In this document: positions 1-6,904 of the stretch, one piece after another
Layout of the letters: each line of letters starts with the position of its first letter
Position numbering within the stretch: the stretch's first letter is position 1
The notes under the pieces: model-generated
What the model was told of the DNA's origin: nothing
Seen by the model: only the letters and a program-made list of their open reading frames with translations
Database searches by the model: none
Position numbers and translations under genes: made by a program
From: an uncultured Eubacteriales bacterium
Lineage (GTDB): Bacteria > Bacillota > Clostridia > Oscillospirales > Oscillospiraceae
Direction: 5' to 3'
Assembly: GCA_902475435.1 (NCBI GenBank)
Contig: CABRZL010000075.1
Span: 1-9,961, forward strand
Length of the DNA stretch: 9,961 bases

Positions 1-375
1 TTTGGCCGTCGGAATCCATTGTATGGTAAGCATGGCAAGAATCTCATGAAAACAGACATTCGGGAAACCGATAACTCCTATGAATTGGATATCGATTTGC
101 CTGGCTTCAAAAAGGATGAGGTTCAGGTACAGTTGGAAAATGGCTATTTGACCATTAGCGCTGAAAAGGGCTTGGACAAAGACAAAAAAGATAAGGAAGG
201 ACGTTATATCCGTCAGGAACGTTATGCCGGTGCTTGCAGCCGTAGCTTCTATATCGGAACTGGTCCGGAAACGGAGGATATCAACGCCAAGTTTGAAGAT
301 GGTATCTTGAGAATTTCGATTCCCAAGACAGCGCCCAAGCAATTGCCGCAAAAAAATACCATTGCAATCGAATAA
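1..375 (+). CDS. Small heat-shock protein, Hsp20/alpha-crystallin family (5' truncated by window edge)
   Basis: ATP-independent cytoplasmic holdase chaperone that binds unfolding proteins and passes them to ATP-driven chaperones (family knowledge). The reading frame is open from base 1 (FGRRNPLYGK...), so the TTG at 19 is not the real start; the N-terminal arm lies outside the window and 124 residues plus the TAA at 373-375 are visible. The alpha-crystallin domain begins around MKTDIRETDNSYELDIDLPG and continues through a typical P-G-F-K-K-D-E-V strand and ENGYLTISAEK. The RYIRQERYAGACSRSFYI strand and the GILRISIPK strand follow. The chain ends in NTIAIE, whose I-A-I matches the C-terminal I-x-I motif used for oligomer assembly. 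The next gene (uvrB) has its own promoter and two hairpins lie between, so this gene is probably transcribed separately. The family call is secure; the subfamily is not resolved. Confidence 0.95.
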   Translation, partial: FGRRNPLYGKHGKNLMKTDIRETDNSYELDIDLPGFKKDEVQVQLENGYLTISAEKGLDKDKKDKEGRYIRQERYAGACSRSFYIGTGPETEDINAKFEDGILRISIPKTAPKQLPQKNTIAIE

Positions 376-380
376 CTTTT

Positions 381-405
381 GCCGCCCTTCGGGGCGGCAT
401 TTTCT
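381..405 (+). terminator. Rho-independent terminator of the hsp20 gene
   Basis: A perfect 7-bp GC stem (381-387 with 392-398) closes a TTCG tetraloop at 388-391, the very stable UUCG type. It is followed by a short T-rich run, ATTTTCT. It starts 5 nt after the hsp20 stop codon, the expected place for an intrinsic terminator. The T tract is short, but stem and position are convincing. Confidence 0.88.
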
Positions 406-443
406 GCCCGGTTTCATCCTTTCATGAATTTCATTTTTCTGTT

Positions 444-477
444 ATCCCGCCTTCTGTGTTCACACAGAAGGCGGGAT
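444..477. repeat. Perfect 15-bp inverted repeat, possible second terminator
   Basis: Bases 444-458 (ATCCCGCCTTCTGTG) are exactly complementary to 463-477, with a 4-nt TTCA loop. The T tract after it is interrupted (TTCGTATTTCG), so it is a weaker terminator candidate than the hairpin at 381. On the other strand the following bases are also not a clean T run. It could be a backup terminator of hsp20, an mRNA 3'-end stabiliser or a dispersed intergenic repeat; the sequence alone does not decide. No coding sequence is seen between 376 and 645. Confidence 0.7.
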
Positions 478-543
478 TTCGTATTTCGCCATTTTCTCAA
501 ACGATTCGTCTGAAACACACAAAATCTACGTAGCTGTAATCTC

Positions 544-572
544 TTGAGTAATTGACCTTTTAATGATATAAT
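544..572 (+). promoter_or_regulatory. Sigma-A type promoter of the uvrB operon
   Basis: A -35 box TTGAGT (544-549; 4 of 6 matches to TTGACA) and a perfect -10 box TATAAT (567-572) are separated by 17 bp. The -10 is extended by TG at 564-565 (TGATATAAT). The start of transcription would fall near 579, giving a leader of about 67 nt before the uvrB ATG. This is the best promoter in the window and fits an operon expressed at a basal level. No classic Firmicutes LexA box (CGAAC-N4-GTTCG) is seen here. Confidence 0.8.
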
Positions 573-583
573 AGCATATCAGT

Positions 584-601
584 CCGGTGTTAAAACACCG
601 G
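584..601. promoter_or_regulatory. 18-bp dyad just downstream of the uvrB promoter (operator or 5' leader hairpin)
   Basis: The arms CCGGTGTT (584-591) and AACACCGG (594-601) are exact inverted copies separated by AA. As DNA this is a symmetric site of operator size located at about +5 to +22 of the predicted transcript. As RNA it folds into a 7-bp stem with a TAAA loop at the 5' end of the message. The location suits either a repressor site or a leader stem-loop protecting the mRNA. It does not match the usual LexA consensus, so the regulator, if any, is unknown. Confidence 0.5.
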
Positions 602-628
602 CGCTATAGTACTCATTGCAATCCATCC

Positions 629-636
629 AAGGAGGA
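629..636 (+). promoter_or_regulatory. Ribosome binding site that sets the uvrB start
   Basis: AAGGAGGA lies 9 nt upstream of the ATG at 646. The longer reading frame that begins with TTG at 616 would run through this site, and its first ten residues (MQSIQGGSSS) are the translated leader, so ATG 646 is chosen. Confidence 0.9.
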
Positions 637-645
637 TCCAGTTCC

Positions 646-2607
646 ATGGAACAAATTTTTAAGCTGCATTCTCCCTTTTCCCCTTCAGGGGATCAACCGG
701 AAGCCATTGAAATGTTAACTACGGGTCTCCAAAACGGCATTGATGAACAGGTACTTCTGGGTGTCACTGGTTCGGGTAAGACCTTTACGATGGCCAACAT
801 TATCGCCAAAATGAATCGCCCCACATTGGTATTGGCTCATAATAAGACCCTGGCAGCACAACTTTGCTCGGAGTTCAAAGAATTTTTTCCAGAGAACGCA
901 GTAGAATACTTTGTCTCCTATTATGACTATTATCAGCCAGAAGCTTATATTGCTCATACGGATACTTACATCGAGAAGGACTCCGCTACCAACGATGAAA
1001 TAGATCGGCTTCGGAACTCCGCCACGGCATCGCTATTAGAACGGCGGGATGTCATTGTAGTCTCGTCAGTGAGTTGCATTTACGGTCTAGGAGATCCTGA
1101 CGACTATAGATCTCTCGTGATATCTATTCGTCAAGGACAAACCTGGGAACGGGATACTCTGCTTCGTCGGCTGATTGACATCCGTTATGAACGAAATGAT
1201 TTGAATTTTATTCGAAACACATTTCGCGTGCGCGGAGACACCGTGGAAATATTTCCTGCAGGCTGGACAAATCGTGCCATCCGGATTGAATTTTTTGGGG
1301 ACGAAGTCGACCGAATCAGTGAATTTAATGTAGTAACTGGTGTTGCAGAACGAGTGGTAAGTCATTGTGCAATCTATCCTGCCAGCCACTATGTTACTAC
1401 CAAAGAGAAAATGGAACGCGCCACCCGGGAAATAGCCTGCGAAATGATGGAGCGGGAGGCTTGGTTCAAGGAGCAGGGAAAACTTCTGGAGGCCCAGCGC
1501 ATTCATCAGCGGACAATGTATGATATTGAAATGATGGATGAATTGGGTTTTTGTTCCGGTATTGAAAACTATTCCCGAATCATCAGCGGCCGCCCGGCGG
1601 GTTCGCCACCCATGACGTTAATGGACTATTTCCCAGATGATTTCCTCATGTTCATTGACGAAAGCCATGTAACCATTCCACAGGTTCGAGCCATGTACAA
1701 CGGAGATCGAGCCAGAAAACAAGCCTTAGTCGACTATGGCTTTCGCCTGCCTTCCGCTTTTGACAATCGGCCGTTAAAGTTTGATGAGTTTCAGAAGAAA
1801 ATCAATCAAGTGATCTACGTATCCGCAACGCCGGCCGAGTATGAACTCAGTCGAGCGGGCCAAGTGGCCGAACAACTGTTACGGCCCACTGGACTTCTGG
1901 ATCCGGAAGTGGAAATCCGTCCGGTGGAGGGCCAGATCGACGACCTCATCAGCGAAATTAACACAATTACCGCGCATAATTATCGTACATTGGTCACTAC
2001 CCTCACCAAGAAGATGGCAGAAGACCTTACGGACTATCTTACTAAGGCCGGTATCAAGGTTCGTTATATGCATTCTGACGTGGATACCATGGAGCGTCAG
2101 GAAATTATTCGGGATTTGCGTATGCAGAAATTTGATGTGCTGGTTGGCATCAATTTGCTGCGGGAGGGCCTGGATTTGCCCGAAGTGGCGTTGGTCGCCA
2201 TATTAGACGCAGATAAAGAAGGATTTTTACGCTCCCCTACCAGTCTGATCCAAACTATCGGCCGTGCTGCACGCAATGCCGATGGAAGAGTCATTATGTA
2301 CGCCGATCACATAACTTCCGCTATGGATTACGCCATCAGTGAAACAAAACGACGCCGTGAACTACAGCAAGCCTATAATAAAGCCCATGGTATTGTGCCG
2401 AAAACCATAATCAAATCTATTCGGGAACTTATCGAAATATCCCGGACTGTGGATGTAGAAAAAGACGGCAAGAAGATGACCAAGAACGAGCGTGAGGCTG
2501 AAATCAATCGTCTAGAAAAAGAAATGAAACAAGCTGCCAAGATGATGGAGTTTGAGTATGCGGCTGTCCTGCGTGATCAAATTATTCAACTCCGCGGCAT
2601 CAAGTAA
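646..2607 (+). CDS. uvrB: Excinuclease ABC subunit B (UvrB)
   Basis: Damage-verifying helicase-like subunit of nucleotide excision repair. It is loaded onto DNA by UvrA, opens the duplex around the lesion and recruits UvrC for dual incision. The start at ATG 646 gives 653 residues, a usual length. Walker A is GVTGSGKT at residues 39-46. The tyrosine-rich YFVSYYDYYQPEAYI segment near residue 90 is the beta-hairpin region inserted at the lesion. Walker B is the family-typical DESH at 338-341. The later helicase motifs VLVGINLLREGLDLPEV and QTIGRAARN are intact. The last ~35 residues (EINRLEKEMKQAAKMMEFEY...) form the C-terminal UVR coiled-coil that contacts UvrC. All key motifs are present, so the protein should be functional. 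It is the first gene of a probable uvrB-capA-like-uvrA operon. Confidence 0.98.
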   Translation: MEQIFKLHSPFSPSGDQPEAIEMLTTGLQNGIDEQVLLGVTGSGKTFTMANIIAKMNRPTLVLAHNKTLAAQLCSEFKEFFPENAVEYFVSYYDYYQPEAYIAHTDTYIEKDSATNDEIDRLRNSATASLLERRDVIVVSSVSCIYGLGDPDDYRSLVISIRQGQTWERDTLLRRLIDIRYERNDLNFIRNTFRVRGDTVEIFPAGWTNRAIRIEFFGDEVDRISEFNVVTGVAERVVSHCAIYPASHYVTTKEKMERATREIACEMMEREAWFKEQGKLLEAQRIHQRTMYDIEMMDELGFCSGIENYSRIISGRPAGSPPMTLMDYFPDDFLMFIDESHVTIPQVRAMYNGDRARKQALVDYGFRLPSAFDNRPLKFDEFQKKINQVIYVSATPAEYELSRAGQVAEQLLRPTGLLDPEVEIRPVEGQIDDLISEINTITAHNYRTLVTTLTKKMAEDLTDYLTKAGIKVRYMHSDVDTMERQEIIRDLRMQKFDVLVGINLLREGLDLPEVALVAILDADKEGFLRSPTSLIQTIGRAARNADGRVIMYADHITSAMDYAISETKRRRELQQAYNKAHGIVPKTIIKSIRELIEISRTVDVEKDGKKMTKNEREAEINRLEKEMKQAAKMMEFEYAAVLRDQIIQLRGIK

Positions 2608-2624
2608 GAAGGAAGGTTTTTATT

Positions 2625-3857
2625 ATGGACAACAAAACCCCCCAGCAGCGGCGGGCAGAGCGCCAAAAATATCTGCGCATTCAGCGGATCATCCGTCTTT
2701 GTGCCATTGCATTGGCCATCATTCTTTCCATTATTTCATTGTTTGAAAGCTGCTCCACTAAAAAGGCCGTGGAAGATTTAGCTGCTCAACTTCGTGAGAA
2801 GAAGATTGCTCAGGCCCAGGCAGAACTCCAGGCCATGCAACCTTCCACTTCCCCCAGCCCGTCTGCTGAGATAATGGCCGGCGGAACTTCCGTGACGCTA
2901 AGCTTTGTAGGAAGCTGTACGCTGGGTATGGACGAAAACGACGCTTATGAAGGCTCATTTGAAGAATACTATGATAACTATGGGGCCTCCTATTTTTTTA
3001 AGAACGTCAAATCAATCTTTGAGGGGGATGATTTGACAGTAACCAGCCTGGAAAGCACCTTAACTTTGTCCGATACAAGACAGGACATAGATCAAGCCTT
3101 TCGGACGGATCCCTCCCATGCCGAAATTCTCTCTTTAGGCGGTATAGATGCGGTAGATGTGGCCAATCATCACATCTATGATTACAGTGACGAAGGCTAT
3201 GTAGATACCCTGGCCAATTTGGATAATGCCGGGATCAATCGCTTTGGCTTTGAAAATGTATTGACTATGAACGTATCCGGAACCTCAACTACGAATTCTG
3301 GCCAAACCTCTATCTTAGAAACAAATGGGGTTTCCGTTGGCTTTACTGGCGTCTGGCAGGATTCTGATGAGGATTACGCCTCCATGGCCTTAGAAAATAT
3401 TGCAACACTTCAGGATCAAGGCGCACAAATTATCATCGTGATGATTCACTGGTCCTCTGAAGATGCATCGCTTCCAGATGACAGCCAAATCTCCTTGGCG
3501 CATGAACTGGTTAACGCCGGCGCCGATCTGATTTTGGGCATTCAGCCCCAGACCCTACAGGGTATAGAGTGTTATCAGGGTAAGTATATTGTCTACAGCC
3601 TTGGCAGCTTTCTCTGCGGTGACACCTCCCCGGAAACTATGGATTCTATTATTTTTCAGCAAACCTTTACCGTTTCCAATGGACAGTGTCAGGACAATGC
3701 TGAATTTGAGATCATCCCCTGCTCAGTATCCACTGATCCGGATACCAATACTTATTGTCCGACGCCTGCATCTGGAGATGAAGCACAACGCATAACAGAC
3801 CAGATTTATTCCCTCAGTGATCAACTGGACGGTGGTATCCGCCCGAAAACGGAGTAA
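2625..3857 (+). CDS. Membrane-anchored CapA/PGA_cap-family protein with degenerate metal site
   Basis: CapA-type proteins are extracytoplasmic, metallophosphatase-fold proteins linked to poly-gamma-glutamate or other envelope polymers; the role of this one is unknown. A basic N-terminus (residues 9-25) and one hydrophobic helix (about 22-40) suggest an N-in, C-out anchor; ESC at 41-43 is not a good lipobox. A charged helical segment (45-72), a Ser/Pro linker (73-81) and the CapA-like domain (about 90-370) follow. Family motifs are recognisable but altered: GS at 96-97 (usually GD), SLES at 141-144 (usually NLEG), ANHH at 180-183 (usually ANNH), HWSSE at 275-279 (usually HWG-E), GIQPQ at 305-309 (usually GHHPH) and SLGSF at 325-329 (usually SLGNF). 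N181, H183 and H275 remain. The frame is intact, so this looks like a maintained pseudoenzyme rather than a decayed gene. GAAGGAAGG (2608-2616) is its ribosome binding site, and it starts 17 nt after uvrB. Confidence 0.85.
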   Translation: MDNKTPQQRRAERQKYLRIQRIIRLCAIALAIILSIISLFESCSTKKAVEDLAAQLREKKIAQAQAELQAMQPSTSPSPSAEIMAGGTSVTLSFVGSCTLGMDENDAYEGSFEEYYDNYGASYFFKNVKSIFEGDDLTVTSLESTLTLSDTRQDIDQAFRTDPSHAEILSLGGIDAVDVANHHIYDYSDEGYVDTLANLDNAGINRFGFENVLTMNVSGTSTTNSGQTSILETNGVSVGFTGVWQDSDEDYASMALENIATLQDQGAQIIIVMIHWSSEDASLPDDSQISLAHELVNAGADLILGIQPQTLQGIECYQGKYIVYSLGSFLCGDTSPETMDSIIFQQTFTVSNGQCQDNAEFEIIPCSVSTDPDTNTYCPTPASGDEAQRITDQIYSLSDQLDGGIRPKTE

Positions 3858-3913
3858 AATACAGCTTAACCCAAATTCTTGCCTACCTTGAGCAATACAT
3901 AACAGTAATAAAC

Positions 3914-3918
3914 AGGAG
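3914..3918 (+). promoter_or_regulatory. Ribosome binding site supporting the TTG start of uvrA
   Basis: AGGAG lies 10 nt before the TTG at 3929. The first in-frame ATG is about residue 69, after the first Walker A motif, so TTG is the only sensible start. The 71-nt gap after the CapA-like gene shows no terminator hairpin and no convincing promoter. Confidence 0.8.
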
Positions 3919-3928
3919 CTGAATAAAC

Positions 3929-6772
3929 TTGCAGGATCGCATTCGTATAAAAGGCGCTCGAGAAAACAATTTGAAAAATATCAATTTAAGTTTACCCAGA
4001 GACGCTCTGGTTGTATTTACAGGGCTTTCCGGATCCGGAAAGAGTTCCTTGGCCTTTGACACAATTTACGCCGAGGGCCAACGCCGGTATGTAGAATCTT
4101 TATCCTCTTATGCCAGGCAGTTTTTAGGTCAAATGGAAAAACCTGACGTGGATACAATTGACGGACTTTCTCCCGCTATTTCCATTGATCAGAAAACCAC
4201 TTCCCGAAATCCCCGTTCTACCGTGGGCACGGTTACCGAAATTTATGATTACCTGCGGCTTCTCTGGGCCCGAGTCGGTATTCCACATTGTCCAAAATGC
4301 GGCAAAGAAATTCGTCGGCAGAGTGTAGATCAGATTGTAGACCAGATCATGTCGCTGGAGGAAGGCACTCGATTTCAAATCCTTGCACCGGTCATCCGTG
4401 GAAAAAAAGGCGAACATCAGAAAGTCTTTGTCGACGCAAAAAAAAGCGGTTATGTTCGCGTCAGAGTCGACGGTATTATCTATGATCTGACCGAGGAAAT
4501 TTCTCTGAGCAAAACAAAAAAGCACAATATTGAGATCGTAGTAGATCGATTGATTATGAAACAAGATCTTGCACGACGGCTGACAGATTCTATTGAAACA
4601 GCCCTGGGACTCTCCGGCGGTATTGTCATCATACATTTGATCCAAGATAATACAGAACTCTCTTTTTCCCAAAATTACGCTTGTGAGGACTGCGGCATTT
4701 CGCTCCCTGAGTTGGAACCCCGAATGTTTTCCTTTAATAATCCCTACGGCGCCTGCCCACACTGCAGCGGTCTGGGTTATCAGCTGAAAGTAGATCCTGA
4801 ACTTATTATGCCAAACAAAAGTCTTTCCATTTTGGAGGGCGGTATCATTGCCAGCGGATGGGGCAATGCAAAAAACGACACCATCAGTCGTATGTATTAT
4901 GAGGCTTTAGGCCGAAAGTACGGATTTACTTTGGATACTCCCTTAGATCGGATATCCCCCCAGGCTATGGACGCTCTGCTTTACGGTACAAAAGGCGAAA
5001 AACTCAAACTGCAATATGACCGCGGCAATGGCCGCGGCACATTGGAACAGGCCTTTGAAGGAATTATCAACAATTTAAACCGCCGCTATCAGGAGACACA
5101 GTCCGACTCCATGCGCAGAGAACTGGAGGAGTGCATGAGCTACCATCCCTGTCCAGATTGTCATGGCGATCGACTAAGCCCGATCGTCCTAGCTGTCACA
5201 GTGGGCGGCATTAATATCATGGACTTTTGTAAGATGTCGGTCAACCAGGCGTTGGAGTTCATTGAGCATCTAGAGCTTCACGGTTCTCAAGTTGTCATTG
5301 CTCAGCAGATTTTAAGGGAAATAACTGCCCGCCTCAATTTTCTCAAAAGCGTTGGGCTGGAATATCTGACGCTTAGCCGCAGTGCAGGTTCCCTGTCTGG
5401 CGGCGAAAGCCAACGCATTCGATTGGCCACACAGATTGGTTCTGCCCTCATGGGCGTTCTATATATTCTAGACGAACCTTCGATTGGTCTTCACCAGAGA
5501 GATAACGACAAGCTGCTGCATACCCTGCGGGAAATGGTGAATCTCGGGAATACGCTTATCGTTGTGGAACACGATGAGGACACCATGCGCGCAGCGGATT
5601 ATATTGTTGACGTCGGCCCCGGAGCGGGTATTCATGGCGGCGAAATTGTGGCCCAGGGATCCCTCGAGGATATTATTGCGGAGCCCCGTAGTATCACCGG
5701 TCAGTATCTCTCCGGAAAAAAGAAAATCCCCGTTCCAAAGATCCGTCGGTCCGGAAACGGAAAGTTCCTGAAATTTTATGGGTGCGCCGAAAACAACCTT
5801 CAGCACATCAATGTTTCTATCCCTTTGGGCACATTGACCGCTGTCACCGGTGTGTCCGGGTCCGGAAAATCCTCGCTTGTCAATGAAATTATTTATCAGA
5901 AGCTGGCAGCAGAGCTAAATCGGGCCAGGCTGCGCTCCGGCAAGCATGACCGGGCCGAAGGTATCGAACTTTTGGATAAGGTCATCTGCATTGACCAAAG
6001 TCCCATTGGCCGAACTCCCCGTTCTAATCCCGCCACCTATACAGGGCTATTTGCAGAAATCCGGGATCTGTTTGCCTCCACTACCGACGCCAAGGCCAAA
6101 GGCTACGGGCCGGGCCGATTTTCCTTTAACGTCAAAGGCGGCCGCTGTGAGGCTTGCTGCGGCGACGGCTTAGTAAAGATTGAAATGCACTTCCTTCCGG
6201 ATATCTATGTTCCCTGCGATGTGTGCAAAGGCAAACGGTATAATCGGGAAACCTTAGACGTCCATTATAAAGGGAAAAATATTGCCGATGTACTGGATAT
6301 GACAGCCGATGAGGCATTGGAATTTTTTGAAAACTTACCGAGAATTCGGCGGAAGGTGGAAGCCCTTTGCCAAGTGGGTTTGGGCTACATTAAGTTGGGA
6401 CAGTCCTCTACCACACTCTCCGGAGGCGAGGCCCAGCGCGTTAAACTGGCCACGGAACTCAGCCGCGTATCCACAGGCAACACGTTCTATATTTTGGACG
6501 AACCTACTACGGGCCTTCATGTGGCGGACGTTCACCGCTTGGTAGACGTGCTTCAGGCACTTGTAGATCAAGGCAACACCGTTCTTGTGATCGAACACAA
6601 TTTGGATGTAATCAAAGTGGCGGATCATATCATTGACCTTGGTCCTGAGGGTGGCACAGGCGGCGGCCAAATTGTCTGTACCGGTACACCTGAAGAGGTA
6701 GCCGCCTGTGAAAACAGCTATACGGGGCAGTATCTGAAACCCATGTTAGAGCGGGATCAATCAGAAGACTGA
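3929..6772 (+). CDS. uvrA: Excinuclease ABC subunit A (UvrA)
   Basis: Dimeric ABC-type ATPase that scans DNA for helix-distorting damage and loads UvrB. The 947 residues are full length. First ATPase: Walker A GLSGSGKS at 32-39, with signature LSGGESQ at 488-494 and Walker B YILDEP at 512-517. Second ATPase: Walker A GVSGSGKS at 641-648, signature LSGGEAQ at 830-836, Walker B YILDEP at 854-859. The four-cysteine zinc module of the first half is C252, C255, C276 and C279; that of the second half, which is needed for DNA binding, is C740, C743, C763 and C766. An extra cysteine (C744) directly follows C743. HCPKCG at 120-125 and CPDCHGDRLSP at 408-418 are further family-typical motifs. Translation begins at TTG (encoded as Met). 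It is the last gene of the uvrB operon, and the transcript probably ends at the hairpin at 6872. Confidence 0.98.
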   Translation: MQDRIRIKGARENNLKNINLSLPRDALVVFTGLSGSGKSSLAFDTIYAEGQRRYVESLSSYARQFLGQMEKPDVDTIDGLSPAISIDQKTTSRNPRSTVGTVTEIYDYLRLLWARVGIPHCPKCGKEIRRQSVDQIVDQIMSLEEGTRFQILAPVIRGKKGEHQKVFVDAKKSGYVRVRVDGIIYDLTEEISLSKTKKHNIEIVVDRLIMKQDLARRLTDSIETALGLSGGIVIIHLIQDNTELSFSQNYACEDCGISLPELEPRMFSFNNPYGACPHCSGLGYQLKVDPELIMPNKSLSILEGGIIASGWGNAKNDTISRMYYEALGRKYGFTLDTPLDRISPQAMDALLYGTKGEKLKLQYDRGNGRGTLEQAFEGIINNLNRRYQETQSDSMRRELEECMSYHPCPDCHGDRLSPIVLAVTVGGINIMDFCKMSVNQALEFIEHLELHGSQVVIAQQILREITARLNFLKSVGLEYLTLSRSAGSLSGGESQRIRLATQIGSALMGVLYILDEPSIGLHQRDNDKLLHTLREMVNLGNTLIVVEHDEDTMRAADYIVDVGPGAGIHGGEIVAQGSLEDIIAEPRSITGQYLSGKKKIPVPKIRRSGNGKFLKFYGCAENNLQHINVSIPLGTLTAVTGVSGSGKSSLVNEIIYQKLAAELNRARLRSGKHDRAEGIELLDKVICIDQSPIGRTPRSNPATYTGLFAEIRDLFASTTDAKAKGYGPGRFSFNVKGGRCEACCGDGLVKIEMHFLPDIYVPCDVCKGKRYNRETLDVHYKGKNIADVLDMTADEALEFFENLPRIRRKVEALCQVGLGYIKLGQSSTTLSGGEAQRVKLATELSRVSTGNTFYILDEPTTGLHVADVHRLVDVLQALVDQGNTVLVIEHNLDVIKVADHIIDLGPEGGTGGGQIVCTGTPEEVAACENSYTGQYLKPMLERDQSED

Positions 6773-6871
6773 TATCTTATAGCAGTAGTTTTCTGATTAC
6801 CCCGGTTCAAAGAAGACTTTATTTCCTATACCATATTTTTAAAAATACACGCAAAACATCATCTGAAAAGA

Positions 6872-6899
6872 GCTGCCCTCCAAAAATTTGGAGGGCAGC
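6872..6899. terminator. Bidirectional terminator between uvrA and the convergent beta-helix gene
   Basis: GCTGCCCTCC (6872-6881) pairs perfectly with 6890-6899, and AAA/TTT next to the centre can add further pairs. An A-rich run (GAAAAGA) sits to the left, so transcripts of the minus-strand gene end in a hairpin followed by TCTTTT. On the plus strand the following bases are GTTCTTC, a weaker T tract. It serves both converging genes, starting 6 nt after the minus-strand stop codon. The rest of 6773-6871 shows nothing coding. Confidence 0.82.
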
Positions 6900-6904
6900 G
6901 TTCT

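Noticed and set aside
552..572. TTGACC at 552-557 as the -35 box of the uvrB promoter
   Set aside because: It is only 9 bp from TATAAT; TTGAGT at 544-549 has the correct 17-bp spacing.
616..645. Longer UvrB starting at TTG 616
   Set aside because: It would translate through the AAGGAGGA ribosome site and add ten residues absent from the family; ATG 646 has ideal spacing.
1087..1506. 139-codon minus-strand open frame inside uvrB
   Set aside because: It is antisense to conserved UvrB coding sequence and shows no independent signals.
2664..2753. Lipoprotein signal in the CapA-like protein (Cys43)
   Set aside because: The residues before the cysteine (LFES) do not fit a lipobox; a plain membrane anchor is more likely.
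4124..4762. 212-codon minus-strand open frame inside uvrA
   Set aside because: It lies wholly antisense to a conserved part of UvrA, has no ribosome site or recognisable domain, and looks like a frame shadow.
6834..6847. 14-bp A/T palindrome TATTTTTAAAAATA after uvrA
   Set aside because: Pure A/T symmetry arises easily by chance and the hairpin would be weak; the GC-rich stem at 6872 is the real terminator.
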